A stretch of DNA of 64,000 bases from Brevundimonas sp. 357 (GCF_003938605.1 NZ_RHWX01000004.1:124001-188000); one strand, 5' to 3'; counted from the stretch's first letter, positions 27,625 to 37,412 are shown. Numbers and translations are program-made. Notes: a model not told the origin generated them from the sequence alone.

Positions 27625-28491
27625 ATGAGGGGAGCGGCGTCGCCGATCACCGTACTGCAGATGGCGGGCGGAGCGGCGCGCGGGCTGCTGCGTGGCGAAA
27701 CGAAGACGCGTGACTTGCCGGGTGCTTGGCTGAGGGCGAACGACATACGGCTGGATGCCGATGCGATCGCCGACTACGGTCGGTTGTGCGGCTTTCAGGA
27801 AGGGCAGGGCGTACCGTTGACCTGGCCGCATATCCTGGCCTTTCCAATGCATTTGCGCTTGATGATGCGGCCGGATTTTCCGTTCCCGCTGGCGGGCCTG
27901 GTGCATCTGCATAATCGTATCCGCCAGCGCGCGCGTCTGACGCCAGGCGAAACCTTAAGCCTCGATACAAGTTTCGGTTGCTTGATGACGCACGAACGGG
28001 GCCAAGCGTTCAGCATCCTGACCGCCGCGCATCGAGATGGTGTGGTCGTGTGGGAGGGGCAGAGCGTTTATCTGAAACGCGGCGGCCAGGGACGAGGCTT
28101 GGCGGCCCCGGCGATGCGAGCGGCGTCTGAGATGGCGTGCGACCAGGCCTGGCGAGTCCCAGCTGATCTAGGACGCCGCTACGCCGGTGTATCGGGCGAC
28201 GCCAACCCCATCCACACCTCGGCGCTGGGCGCGCGGCTGTTCGGCTTTCCGCGCGCCATCGCTCACGGCATGTGGACCAAGGCGCGGGCGCTGGCCGTCT
28301 TGACCCCGCCGAGGGGCCTTGATGCGGCGGAGATCGAAGTTTCTTTCCGCTCGCCCTTGCTGCTTCCTGGTGAGGCGGTGTTTTTTGTCACGCCTGATCG
28401 CCGCGATTTCGAGGTGCGTGATCCGACAGGCGAGCGCGTTCATCTGCGAGGGCGGCTGAACGTTCTCGCGTCATCGGAGATTACCGTCTGA
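27625..28491 (+). CDS. MaoC-like (R)-specific enoyl-CoA hydratase
   Basis: A 288-residue protein, the long two-hotdog form like HtdX/MFE-2 hydratases. The hydratase-2 motif is visible as YAGVSGDANPIHTSALGARLFGFPRAIAHGMWTKARAL, containing the catalytic Asp and His. It hydrates trans-2-enoyl-CoA to (R)-3-hydroxyacyl-CoA, which suits the neighbouring FabG4-like SDR. The stop and the thiolase start overlap by one base (TGATG), so both are translated together. Confidence 0.87.
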   Translation: MRGAASPITVLQMAGGAARGLLRGETKTRDLPGAWLRANDIRLDADAIADYGRLCGFQEGQGVPLTWPHILAFPMHLRLMMRPDFPFPLAGLVHLHNRIRQRARLTPGETLSLDTSFGCLMTHERGQAFSILTAAHRDGVVVWEGQSVYLKRGGQGRGLAAPAMRAASEMACDQAWRVPADLGRRYAGVSGDANPIHTSALGARLFGFPRAIAHGMWTKARALAVLTPPRGLDAAEIEVSFRSPLLLPGEAVFFVTPDRRDFEVRDPTGERVHLRGRLNVLASSEITV

Positions 28492-29777
28492 TGCTGACCC
28501 TGTCTGCGCCGCGCCGTGTCGCCATCGTCGGCGCCAATCGCATTCCCTTCGCCCGATCGAACACGGCTTACGCCGAGGCGTCGAACCAGGACATGCTGAC
28601 GGCGGCGTTGCAGGGGCTAGTCGATCGCTTTGATCTGCATGGGCTGCGGCTGGGCGAGGTGGCGGCGGGCGCGGTGCTGAAGCTCTCGCGTGATATCGCT
28701 CTGACGCGTGAAAGCGTGCTGGGTACGACCTTGGGTCACGACACGCCCGCCTATGACGTCCAGCAGGCCTGCGGCACAGGTCTGGAAGCCGCCATACTGG
28801 TCGCCAACAAGATCGCCTTGGGCCAGATCGAGGTCGGGATCGCGGGCGGAGTGGACACGACATCGGATGCGCCCATCGCTCTGAATGAAGGCTTTCGGCA
28901 GGCGTTGCTGGCCGCCAATCGCGAGAAGACCGCGTTGGGACGGTTGAAGGCCTTGTCACGCGCAGGCTTGACCGCGCCCTTTCAGCCCGAACCGCCGCGC
29001 AACGCCGAGCCGCGCACGGGTTTGTCTATGGGCGAGCATTGCGAGCTGATGGCCAAACACTGGGCCATCCCGCGTGAGGCGCAGGACGCTCTGGCGATCC
29101 GCAGCCACCGCAATATGGCGGCGGCCTATGAGACGGGGCTGTTCGACGAGATGATCACGCCGTTCAACGGCCTTAAGCGTGACAACAACCTGCGACCCGA
29201 CATCGATCCGGCCAGGGTCGCAGCGATGAAGCCGGTCTTCGACCGTGAGAACGGCACGCTGACGGCGGCCAACTCCACGCCGCTGACGGACGGCGCCGCG
29301 ACGGTATTGCTGGCCAGCGAAGACTGGGCGCGGGCGCGGGGCCTGCCAGTCCTTGCCTGGATGAGAGCGGGTGAGACGGCGGCTGTGGACTTCGTAAAGG
29401 GCGACGAAGGCCTGCTGATGGCGCCCGCCTACGCCGTGCCCCGGATGCTGGCCAAGCTGGGGCTGACGCTTCAGGACTTCGACTTCTATGAGATCCATGA
29501 GGCCTTCGCCGCCCAGGTGCTGTGCACGCTGAAAGCCTGGGAAAGCGACGACTATGCACGCACTCGGCTGGAGCTCGATCGGGCGCCCGGCGCCATCGAT
29601 CGGGAGCGGCTGAACATCCACGGCTCGTCCCTGGCGGCGGGGCATCCGTTCGCGGCGACGGGCGGACGCATCCTGGGCAATCTGGCGCATATGCTGAACC
29701 GGGCAGGCGAGGGGCGCGGCCTGATCTCCATCTGCGCCGCCGGGGGGCAGGGCGTCGTCGCCGTGATCGAGAAATGA
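28491..29777 (+). CDS. Acetyl-CoA acyltransferase (thiolase), FadA2/FadI type
   Basis: A 428-residue thiolase. Catalytic residues are visible: nucleophile Cys94 in VQQACGTGLEA, the HEAFAAQV histidine and the C-terminal CAAGGQG cysteine loop. The last step of beta-oxidation, releasing acetyl-CoA, is expected. Length and the phrase IHGSSLAAGHPFAATGGRIL fit FadI/FadA2 more than biosynthetic PhaA. It overlaps the following ligase gene by 4 bases (ATGA). Confidence 0.92.
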   Translation: MLTLSAPRRVAIVGANRIPFARSNTAYAEASNQDMLTAALQGLVDRFDLHGLRLGEVAAGAVLKLSRDIALTRESVLGTTLGHDTPAYDVQQACGTGLEAAILVANKIALGQIEVGIAGGVDTTSDAPIALNEGFRQALLAANREKTALGRLKALSRAGLTAPFQPEPPRNAEPRTGLSMGEHCELMAKHWAIPREAQDALAIRSHRNMAAAYETGLFDEMITPFNGLKRDNNLRPDIDPARVAAMKPVFDRENGTLTAANSTPLTDGAATVLLASEDWARARGLPVLAWMRAGETAAVDFVKGDEGLLMAPAYAVPRMLAKLGLTLQDFDFYEIHEAFAAQVLCTLKAWESDDYARTRLELDRAPGAIDRERLNIHGSSLAAGHPFAATGGRILGNLAHMLNRAGEGRGLISICAAGGQGVVAVIEK

Positions 29778-31504
29778 GCGCGACGCTGGATGCGGCGCAG
29801 ACTGACGCCGATCGCCTGTGGGCCGAGCGGTTCTGGACGCGCGCCTATCGACCCGACGTGCCGGCGACAATCGACGCCGAACTGGCGCAATGGTCTTCGG
29901 TCGGTGATCTGTTCGCGGCGGACGCTCGGAAATATGCGGACCGGGTCGGCTTCGTCAGCATGGGGTCGGGCGTGACCTACGGCCGGGCGTTGTCGGAAGC
30001 GCGGGCTTTTGCGGCCGGGTTGCAGGACAAGGGCGTGCAGCCGGGCGACCGGGTGGCGCTGATGATGCCGAATTGCCTGCAGTATCCGGTGGCGCTGTTC
30101 GGCGTGCTGTTCGCCGGGGCGGTGGTGGTCAATGTCAACCCGCTCTACACCCCGCGTGAGCTGCGGCATCAGCTCAAGGACAGCGGCGCGGTCGCCATCG
30201 TCGCGATGGAAATGTTCGCCGCCACTCTGGAACAGGCGCTGGAGGGGACAGACGTCCGCCATGTCATCGTCACGGCCATGGGCGACATGATGGGGCGGGT
30301 GAAGGGGACGGCGATCACCGCCCTGTTGCGCCATGTCGAAAAGCTGGTTCCCAAGTCGCGGATTGCTCAGGCGGAGCGCTGGCCCGCCGTGATGCGTCGG
30401 GCGCGGCGCCTGACGCTGAAAACGGTCGAGACGAAGCCGGAAGACCTCGCTTTCCTTCAATATACGGGGGGCACGTCCGGGGTGGCCAAGGGCGCCATGC
30501 TGACCCATCGGAACATCATCGCCAATGTCCTGCAGGGGCGCGCCTGGATCATGGCCCAGATCCCGCAGGATCAGGTGGTCGGCAACGTCACCATGCTGCC
30601 GCTCTATCATATCTTCTCCCTGACGGCGAACCTGCTGATGTTCGTGGGCGTGGGCGGGCGCAACATCCTGATCGCCAATCCGCGCGACGCGAAGCGGGTG
30701 GAATGGGTGCTGAGAAAAGAGCGGTTCGCGGCCTTCACCGGCCTGAACACCCTGTTCGCCGGCCTGCTGAAGAATGACGCCTTCCGCGATCGCGATTTCT
30801 CCGATCTGCGCCTGACCGTGGCCGGGGGCATGGCGACCCAGGCGTCGGTCGCCGAGGCCTGGCAGTCCGTGACCGGGGCCCCGCTGATTGAAGGTTACGG
30901 CCTGACCGAAACCTCGCCGGTGGTCTGCATCGGCTATGTGGATATCGAGCGGCCCGAGACGATGGGCTTCGACGGCACGGTCGGCCTGCCTGTGCCTTCG
31001 ACCGAGGTGCGGATGCGGCGGGACGACGGAAGCTGGTGCGGGGTCGACGAGCCGGGTGAGCTGTGCGTGCGCGGCCCCCAGGTCATGCGCGGCTACTGGA
31101 ACCGGCCAGAGGAGACGACCAAGGTTCTGTCGCCCGAAGGCTGGCTGGCGACAGGCGATGTCGGGGTGATGCAGGCGGACGGCCGGGTGCGGCTGGTCGA
31201 CCGTATCAAGGACATGATCCTGGTGTCCGGCTTCAACGTCTATCCAAATGAAATCGAGGACGTGGTGGCGGCTCACCCTCTGGTGGACGAGGTGGCGGCC
31301 GTGGGCGTGCCCGACCCGATTCAAGGCGAGCGGATCAAGGTGATCATCGTGCCGCGCTCTCCCGAGCTGACAGAGGCGATGATCATCGCCCACTGCCGCG
31401 AGCGGTTGACCGCCTATAAGGTTCCCCGCATCATCGTCTTCCGCGACGAGCCCCTGCCCAAGACCAATGTGGGCAAGGTGCTGCGCCGTGAACTGCGGGA
31501 TTAG
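29774..31504 (+). CDS. fadD: Long-chain acyl-CoA synthetase, FadD type
   Basis: About 576 residues. AMP-forming ligase motifs: the P-loop-like YTGGTSGVAKGAML, GYGLTETSP, the TGDVGVM aspartate and the C-terminal KxLRREL lysine (NVGKVLRREL). It activates free fatty acid to acyl-CoA, the entry step for the operon. ATG 29774 overlaps the thiolase stop, which fixes the start; the longer open frame upstream lies inside the thiolase gene and is not coding. Last gene of the TetR operon. Confidence 0.93.
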   Translation: MSATLDAAQTDADRLWAERFWTRAYRPDVPATIDAELAQWSSVGDLFAADARKYADRVGFVSMGSGVTYGRALSEARAFAAGLQDKGVQPGDRVALMMPNCLQYPVALFGVLFAGAVVVNVNPLYTPRELRHQLKDSGAVAIVAMEMFAATLEQALEGTDVRHVIVTAMGDMMGRVKGTAITALLRHVEKLVPKSRIAQAERWPAVMRRARRLTLKTVETKPEDLAFLQYTGGTSGVAKGAMLTHRNIIANVLQGRAWIMAQIPQDQVVGNVTMLPLYHIFSLTANLLMFVGVGGRNILIANPRDAKRVEWVLRKERFAAFTGLNTLFAGLLKNDAFRDRDFSDLRLTVAGGMATQASVAEAWQSVTGAPLIEGYGLTETSPVVCIGYVDIERPETMGFDGTVGLPVPSTEVRMRRDDGSWCGVDEPGELCVRGPQVMRGYWNRPEETTKVLSPEGWLATGDVGVMQADGRVRLVDRIKDMILVSGFNVYPNEIEDVVAAHPLVDEVAAVGVPDPIQGERIKVIIVPRSPELTEAMIIAHCRERLTAYKVPRIIVFRDEPLPKTNVGKVLRRELRD

Positions 31505-32364
31505 GCGGCTTCGGTCTTCCCGCGTGTGATCAGGAAGCCGAAGGCCGCCGCCAGCGGGAACATCAGCACGCCGTAGACGGCGCCGGGCAGGGTCATCTCG
31601 GGGCTGTTCAGCACGGATTGGGCGATGACGATGGCCAGGGTGGCATTGTGCAGCCCGACCTCGAATGCGCTCGCGACGGCCTGCGGGCGCTCGATCTTCA
31701 GCAGGCGCGGTACGCCGTATCCGACGGCCAGACTCAACAGGCAGAAGGCCACGGTGACGCCGGCCAGATTGCCGATCTGGCTCATCAGCACCTCGAAGCT
31801 GGACGCCGTCGCGCCGAGGATGACCAGCACCAGGATCAGGATGGAGGCCAGACGCACAGGCTTGTCCATCATGGCGGCGAACGACGGCCGCCATCCGCGT
31901 ACCAGCATCCCCAGCGCGACCGGCGCCAGCACGATCATGAAGACCTCGACCGTTTTCTTGAACTGCAGGCCGACGTGCAGGTCGCCGGGCTGGAAGTAGG
32001 CGATCGCCAGATTGACCACGACGGGCAGGGTGACGACGGCGATAACCGAATTGATCGCCGTCAGGCTGATGTTCAGGGCCACGTCGCCGCGGAACAGGTG
32101 GCTGTAGAGGTTGGCCGTCGTCCCGCCTGGAGAGGCCGCCAGCAACATCATCCCGACCGCCAGCACCGGCGGCAGGCGGAACAGCAGCACCAGGCCGAAA
32201 CAGAGGGCCGGCAGCAACAGCAACTGGCAGGCCAGGGCCACCCCTGCCGCCTTGGGCCGTTTGGCCACGCGTGCGAAGTCGGCGGGTGTCAGCCCTAATC
32301 CCAGGCCGAACATGATGATGCCCAGCGCCACGGGCAGGCCGATGGTGGCCAGTGCGGAATCCAT
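31501..32364 (-). CDS. Bile acid:sodium symporter (BASS) family transporter
   Basis: A 287-residue membrane protein with about nine helices. Family features: LGLGLTPADFARVAKRPK near the N-terminus, the MMLLAASPGGTTANLYSHLFRGDVALNISLT crossing and the later GLHNATLAIVIAQ motif. BASS members move organic anions (bile acids, pantoate, pyruvate and others) with sodium. It is convergent with fadD (4-base overlap) and just upstream of a KstD-like dehydrogenase, so a hydrophobic carboxylate substrate is conceivable but not shown. Confidence 0.88.
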   Translation of the reverse strand: MDSALATIGLPVALGIIMFGLGLGLTPADFARVAKRPKAAGVALACQLLLLPALCFGLVLLFRLPPVLAVGMMLLAASPGGTTANLYSHLFRGDVALNISLTAINSVIAVVTLPVVVNLAIAYFQPGDLHVGLQFKKTVEVFMIVLAPVALGMLVRGWRPSFAAMMDKPVRLASILILVLVILGATASSFEVLMSQIGNLAGVTVAFCLLSLAVGYGVPRLLKIERPQAVASAFEVGLHNATLAIVIAQSVLNSPEMTLPGAVYGVLMFPLAAAFGFLITRGKTEAA

Positions 32365-32409
32365 GCGTCGATTCTCCCCTAGCGCCGGGTATCGGCGCGG
32401 TTGTCCCTC

Positions 32410-34086
32410 TTAATCAGCGCCCGCCAATGCGCGCCCCGCCGCCCGTCCCGAGAAAATACATCCGCCCAGGAAGGTGCCCTCCAACGCATTGTAACCATGT
32501 AATCCGCCGCCGCCGAAGCCCGCCGCTTCACCTGCGGCGTAGAGTCCCTCCAGCGGCGTTCCATCTGGCGTCAGCACGCGGCTGGATAGATCGGTCTGCA
32601 ACCCGCCCAGCGACTTGCGGGTCAGGATATGCAGCTTGACCCCGATTAGCGGCCCGGCCGACGGGTCCAGCACCCTGTGCGGCGCTGATGTGCGCGCCCA
32701 GCGGTCGCCGCGATAGCGCCGACTGTTGTGAATGCCCTGAACTTGCGCATCCTTGGCGTAGGGATTGGCCATCTGGGCGTCGCGGTCCTCGATCTGGGCG
32801 CGGATCAGGGCCGGGTCCAGCAGCGGCTGCTCCGTCAGATCGTTCATTCGGCCGACCAGGGTCTCCAGGTCGTCGGCGACCACGAAATCGGCGCCCTTGT
32901 CGCGGAAAGCGGCGACTTCTCGCGGCGCGCCCTTGCCGAGACGCGAACGCAGCACGCCCAGAAGATTACGGTTGGTGATGTCCTGGTTCTGCTCCGAGCC
33001 GGACAGGGCGAATTCCTTGGCCAGCATGGCTTCGGTGACGATGAACCAGGAGTGGTCGTGCTGGATCAGATCGGGCGTGGTGCGCAGATACTTCAGCGTG
33101 GCCATGGTGTCATAGCCAGGCAGGGCTGGGAAGGGCAGGCGCCGCCCCAGGGCGTCGAACCACAACGGTGATGGTCCCGGCAGGATGCGGATCGCATGGT
33201 CGGGCCAGATCGGCGCCCAGTTCCGTACGCCTTCAACGTAGTGCCACATACGATCCCGGTTCACGAGCCGGGCGCCGGCTGCGCCGGCGATGTCCAGCAT
33301 GCGCCCGTCCACATAGTCGGGTACGCCGGTGATCATGTGATCTGGCGGCGCGCCTAGGCGCTCAGGCCAATGGCGTCGCACCATCTCATGATTGCCGCCG
33401 ATGCCTCCGGTCGCGAGAATCACGGCGTCGGCCTTCAGGGTGAAGTTTCCAACGACATCGCGGCTGGACGGCGCCCCACGCGGCGAATCGTCGCTCGCCA
33501 GAATCGCGCCGGATACGCCAGTCACGCGACCGCATTCGACTCGCAACTGGTCGACGCGATGACGATGGTGGAAGGTCAGACGACCCGCCTTGGCCGCTTC
33601 TCTTGCCCGATGAGCGAAGGGTTCGGATACGCCGGTTCCCGTGCCCCAGGCGACATGGAAGCGCGGGACGGAATTGCCGTGGCCGAACGCCTTGCCTGCG
33701 CCGCGCTCGGCCCAACCAACCATGGGTGTCAGTTTGATATCGTGCCGCCTCAGCCAGTCGCGCTTTTCGCCTGCTGCGAACTCCACATAGGCACGGCCCC
33801 AGCGCATCGCCCATTCATCCTCAGCCTGAGGGCCGTCCAGGCGATCCCATCCAGCACTGCCTCGCCAGTCGCGCCAGGCCAGATCCAGGCAGTCGCGCAC
33901 GCCCAACCGGCGCTGTTCCGGCGAATTGACCAGAAACAGTCCGCCGAAGGACCAGAAAGCCTGACCGCCTAGGTTCGCCGCGTTCTCCTGATCGACCAGA
34001 GCGACCCTGCGTCCCGTTCGAGTCAGTTCATGGGCCGCAACCAGACCCGCCAAGCCGCCGCCAACGACGATGACGTCTGCATCCAT
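32410..34086 (-). CDS. FAD-binding dehydrogenase, 3-ketosteroid-dehydrogenase/fumarate-reductase fold
   Basis: About 558 residues. N-terminal FAD motif VIVVGGGLAGLVAAHELTRTG and C-terminal GLYAAGEAAGFGGGGLHGYNALEGTFLGGCIFSGRAAGR, the latter typical of KstD-like FAD-binding dehydrogenases. The substrate domain is in the middle. Relatives desaturate or reduce small lipids, steroids or organic acids. ATG 34086 is used; the longer frame would start at a TTG. It is divergent from a large TonB receptor, so the two may share control. Confidence 0.85.
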   Translation of the reverse strand: MDADVIVVGGGLAGLVAAHELTRTGRRVALVDQENAANLGGQAFWSFGGLFLVNSPEQRRLGVRDCLDLAWRDWRGSAGWDRLDGPQAEDEWAMRWGRAYVEFAAGEKRDWLRRHDIKLTPMVGWAERGAGKAFGHGNSVPRFHVAWGTGTGVSEPFAHRAREAAKAGRLTFHHRHRVDQLRVECGRVTGVSGAILASDDSPRGAPSSRDVVGNFTLKADAVILATGGIGGNHEMVRRHWPERLGAPPDHMITGVPDYVDGRMLDIAGAAGARLVNRDRMWHYVEGVRNWAPIWPDHAIRILPGPSPLWFDALGRRLPFPALPGYDTMATLKYLRTTPDLIQHDHSWFIVTEAMLAKEFALSGSEQNQDITNRNLLGVLRSRLGKGAPREVAAFRDKGADFVVADDLETLVGRMNDLTEQPLLDPALIRAQIEDRDAQMANPYAKDAQVQGIHNSRRYRGDRWARTSAPHRVLDPSAGPLIGVKLHILTRKSLGGLQTDLSSRVLTPDGTPLEGLYAAGEAAGFGGGGLHGYNALEGTFLGGCIFSGRAAGRALAGAD

Positions 34087-34197
34087 TGGTTCACCCAAGA
34101 ATAGTCAAAGCGCATCTCATAAACTAACAATAATGTAAGTACAATGGATTTGGCGTAGAGAATGCGGGCCCTGAGTGCGCATTGCAGCGCGAAATAC

Positions 34198-34220
34198 AAG
34201 TTTCGCGAGTGCGAAAACTT
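34198..34220. promoter_or_regulatory. Inverted repeat in the divergent region before the TonB receptor
   Basis: AAGTTTCGC-GAGT-GCGAAAACTT forms an inverted repeat with one unpaired A, in the 310-base gap between the FAD dehydrogenase and the receptor. TTGACA occurs at 34256-34261. Apart from these and GTAAGTA-type AT-rich runs, nothing else is recognised in the gap. Confidence 0.4.
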
Positions 34221-34396
34221 ACCCTACGTCATCGCACATTGGTGTAAGTAGTGTATTGACAGGGCGGTGAATAGATGGATCGTTGGGCTTCAATCCTGTG
34301 ACGTTCCGCCCAGTCTCAGGATGATACATCACAGGGCGGGGGAAACATGTCGGTGCGTCTGGGGAAGGGCGTCCGATGTCTGGGGAGGTACGTTTC

Positions 34397-37366
34397 ATGG
34401 CTTTAGCGGCCTGTAATCGCGCGCGTCTGGCTGTCACCGCGTCCGTTTTCACTCTTGTCGTCGCTGCGGGGCCTGCATTGGCTCAGGACGCCGCGCCGTC
34501 TCAAGAGGCGACTACGGTGGGCGACATCATCGTTACAGCCCAGAAGCGCGAGCAATCGATTCAGGACGTGCCGATCGCCGTAACGGCTCTCTCGGCCGAA
34601 AATCTTGACGCCATGAAGATCGAGGGCGGGTCGGAATTGATGCGGGCGATCCCGAACGTCAGTTTCTCCAAGGCCAACTTCTCCATGTACAACTTCTCGA
34701 TCCGCGGGGTCGGGACTAAGGCGATTTCGGCCAGTAGCGACCCGGCCGTGGCGGTCAGTTTCAACAACACGCCCCTGATCCGAAACCGTCTGTTCGAGCA
34801 GGAGTATCTGGATGTGAACCGCGTCGAGGTGCTGCGCGGTCCGCAGGGTACGCTATATGGCCGAAACGCCACCGGCGGCGTGGTCAACATGATCCCAAAC
34901 CTGCCGGGCTTTGACTTCGAGGGTTTCGTCAAGGGCGAGGCGGGCAACTATGACACCCGGCGCATGTCGGCCATGGTCAATGTGCCGATCACCGACACCT
35001 TCGCCGTTCGTCTGGCCGGGTCGGCGACCAAGCGCGACGGGTTCGACTACAACAGCTTCAACGATACCCAGGTGAACGACCGCGACATGTGGTCGACGCG
35101 CTTTTCGGCCTTGTGGGAACCGACGGACCGCTTCCGCACCAGCTTGATCTGGGAGCATTTCGAGGAAGACGATCAGCGTTCCCGCACAGGCAAGCAGTTG
35201 TGTACGCGGGATCCGGGGCCGACGCGCGTGGGTGCGGTCAATATTACTTCCGACCTGATCCGTAACCGGCTGAGCCAGGGGTGTTTGCCCGGCTCGCTCT
35301 ATGATGACGCGGCCTATGGCGCGCCGAACGGCGGCGCGTTCGCCCATATTTTTCTAGCTTCCCTGTCCTTTGGTCGGGATGCCTCGGGCAAAACTATCGT
35401 GGGTGTGCCCTTGGGCACCGATCCCTATGCGGGTCTGACCCAGTCACGAAATCTGCGCGAGATCGCGACCAGCTATGATCCGATCTTCCGGGTGAAGAAC
35501 GACGTCGCTCAATTCAATATGGAGTTCGACCTAACCGACCGGCTGAAGCTGATTTCTCAAACGGCCTATGCCGAAGACGCCTACTATTCCGCGCAGGATT
35601 ACAATCGATTTGTCTCTAACCCGATTTTTAACAGCACTGATGGTCAGAGAGATCCGTTTGGCCAACCAATTGTAGGCCCGTCGCAGCTTCCTGGCGGGTA
35701 TTACACAGATCCTCAGTTGGGCACTTCCAACCGAATGATATCCACGGACCTAAGCAAATCTGACAATCGCCAATGGTCACAGGAAATTCGATTGCAGTCA
35801 GATTTTGATGGAAGGTTTAATTTCAACCTAGGAGCTAACTATTTAGATTTCATGTCTCAAGACGATTATTATGTATTCAATAACGTTTTTACGTTCTTGG
35901 CGGAATATTACTATAACGTTAATGTCGATAATCATTACTCGATGGGCAGGCAGCCGCTTCTTTGTACGCCTCAGACGAATAAGGAGTGTGTCTATGTCGA
36001 TCCGACGCCTATCAGTCAGTTGGCAGGCGACGGGCATAACTATTTCCGCAGCAAGAATGTTGTTCATACACGTTCCTGGGCGGTCTTCGGCGAGGGGTAT
36101 TGGGATCTGACGTCTGACCTGCGGCTGACGGCGGGGTTGCGTTACACCGATGATCGTAAGATCAGCACGCCCTATCCGAGCCAGCTCCTTCTGGGTGCGG
36201 ATCGCGGCAACCCGGGACCGTCATCGGGCGGTTATGTCAGTCGTGGTTATCCGGCGCTGCCGGACGTCAAGCAACAATGGGGCGCCCTGACCGGGCGACT
36301 GGTGCTGGACTGGAAGCCGGTGACGCCCTTTACGGACGACACCCTGATCTACGCCTCCTACGCTCGGGGCTATAAGGGCGGCGGCGCTAACCCGCCTCGC
36401 GTCGACATCAATCCGTCGGTCATCCAGTATCAGCCGCTGGCCGAGTTGTTTGAGCCGGAATACGTCAACGCTTTTGAGATCGGAACGAAGAACTCCTTCT
36501 ACGATGGAAGGGTGCGGTTGAATCTGACCGCCTTCTATTACGACTATACCGACTATCAGGTATCGCAGATCGTCGATCGTATCTCGCTGAACGAGAACTT
36601 CGATGCGCGCATGATGGGGTTGGAGTTGGAAACGGTGTTCCAGCCGACCCCTAACCTGCGCTTGGATGCGAACATCGGCTATCTGGACACCAAGATCGGC
36701 GATGGCGAAGGCTCCATCGACGTCATGAACCGAACCCAGGGCAATCCCGACTGGATGGTGCTGCGGCCTTGGCTGCAGGTGCCGTCGAACTGTATCGCGC
36801 CGACCAAGCACGTCGAAAAAATCCTAGGCACGGCGTTTCATGAGAATACCAAGACGCTCGCGCTTCAGGCGCTGTGCGGCGGTTCGCTTCGCACGGGGAC
36901 GTTTGATCCCAACTACACCTCCAGCGTTCCCTTCTGGCGTCTGTTCGGCATCACCTACGATCCATTCAAGGATGCGCCGAACGGGGGGCGTGGTTTTGAG
37001 GCGGATCTCAGCGGCAATGAACTGCCCAATGCGCCGAACATCACCGCCAATATCGGCGCCCAGTACACATTCTTCCTTGGGGATTGGGATCTGACGCTGC
37101 GCGGCGATTACTACTATCAGGGAAGTAGTTATGCTCGTGTCTATAATACGGAATATGATCGCCTGAAGGCATGGAATAATATGAATATCAACGTTACGCT
37201 TGAAAATATGTCGAGTGGCATAGTTTTCCAAGCGTACGTCAAGAATCTGTTTGATGATACGCCAATCACGGACGCCTTCACGAACAGTGATGATACTGGT
37301 TTGACGACAAACGTTTTCACGCTTGATCCTAGATTGATAGCAGTAAGCGTAAGTAGGAGATTCTGA
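34397..37366 (+). CDS. TonB-dependent outer-membrane receptor
   Basis: About 989 residues with a signal peptide ending PALAQD, a TonB-box-like region (GDIIVTAQKRE), a plug domain (DVPIAVTALSAENL, VEVLRGPQGTLYGRNATGG) and a 22-strand barrel ending in an aromatic residue (VSRRF). GGGGAGG precedes ATG 34397, which is why the start seven codons upstream is rejected. The stretch about 35600-35960 and the end from about 37100 are visibly richer in A/T than the rest and the neighbouring genes, suggesting recombined extracellular loop segments. Ligand unknown; a hydrophobic one is inferred from the neighbours. Confidence 0.92.
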   Translation: MALAACNRARLAVTASVFTLVVAAGPALAQDAAPSQEATTVGDIIVTAQKREQSIQDVPIAVTALSAENLDAMKIEGGSELMRAIPNVSFSKANFSMYNFSIRGVGTKAISASSDPAVAVSFNNTPLIRNRLFEQEYLDVNRVEVLRGPQGTLYGRNATGGVVNMIPNLPGFDFEGFVKGEAGNYDTRRMSAMVNVPITDTFAVRLAGSATKRDGFDYNSFNDTQVNDRDMWSTRFSALWEPTDRFRTSLIWEHFEEDDQRSRTGKQLCTRDPGPTRVGAVNITSDLIRNRLSQGCLPGSLYDDAAYGAPNGGAFAHIFLASLSFGRDASGKTIVGVPLGTDPYAGLTQSRNLREIATSYDPIFRVKNDVAQFNMEFDLTDRLKLISQTAYAEDAYYSAQDYNRFVSNPIFNSTDGQRDPFGQPIVGPSQLPGGYYTDPQLGTSNRMISTDLSKSDNRQWSQEIRLQSDFDGRFNFNLGANYLDFMSQDDYYVFNNVFTFLAEYYYNVNVDNHYSMGRQPLLCTPQTNKECVYVDPTPISQLAGDGHNYFRSKNVVHTRSWAVFGEGYWDLTSDLRLTAGLRYTDDRKISTPYPSQLLLGADRGNPGPSSGGYVSRGYPALPDVKQQWGALTGRLVLDWKPVTPFTDDTLIYASYARGYKGGGANPPRVDINPSVIQYQPLAELFEPEYVNAFEIGTKNSFYDGRVRLNLTAFYYDYTDYQVSQIVDRISLNENFDARMMGLELETVFQPTPNLRLDANIGYLDTKIGDGEGSIDVMNRTQGNPDWMVLRPWLQVPSNCIAPTKHVEKILGTAFHENTKTLALQALCGGSLRTGTFDPNYTSSVPFWRLFGITYDPFKDAPNGGRGFEADLSGNELPNAPNITANIGAQYTFFLGDWDLTLRGDYYYQGSSYARVYNTEYDRLKAWNNMNINVTLENMSSGIVFQAYVKNLFDDTPITDAFTNSDDTGLTTNVFTLDPRLIAVSVSRRF

Positions 37367-37378
37367 GTTCAAATCCTG

Positions 37379-37412
37379 CGCCGCCACCTGAAATAAGGTG
37401 GCGGCGTTTTTT
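37379..37412 (+). terminator. Strong Rho-independent terminator after the receptor
   Basis: CGCCGCCACCT / AGGTGGCGGCG, an 11-base perfect stem with six-base loop, followed by T6. Confidence 0.92.

Noticed and set aside
29522..29773. 84-codon upstream extension of the fadD frame
   Set aside because: It lies entirely inside the thiolase gene in another frame; the ATGA overlap at 29774 is the natural start.
29552..31894. 780-codon antisense ORF across fadD
   Set aside because: High GC gives long antisense frames; the sense ligase has all catalytic motifs and the antisense product is rich in His, Arg, Gln and Gly repeats without a family.
37367..37388. GTTCAAATCCTG followed by CGCCGCCA, resembling a tRNA 3' end or attachment site
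   Set aside because: The T-arm stem does not pair and the CCGCCA part belongs to the terminator hairpin; no integrase gene is nearby.
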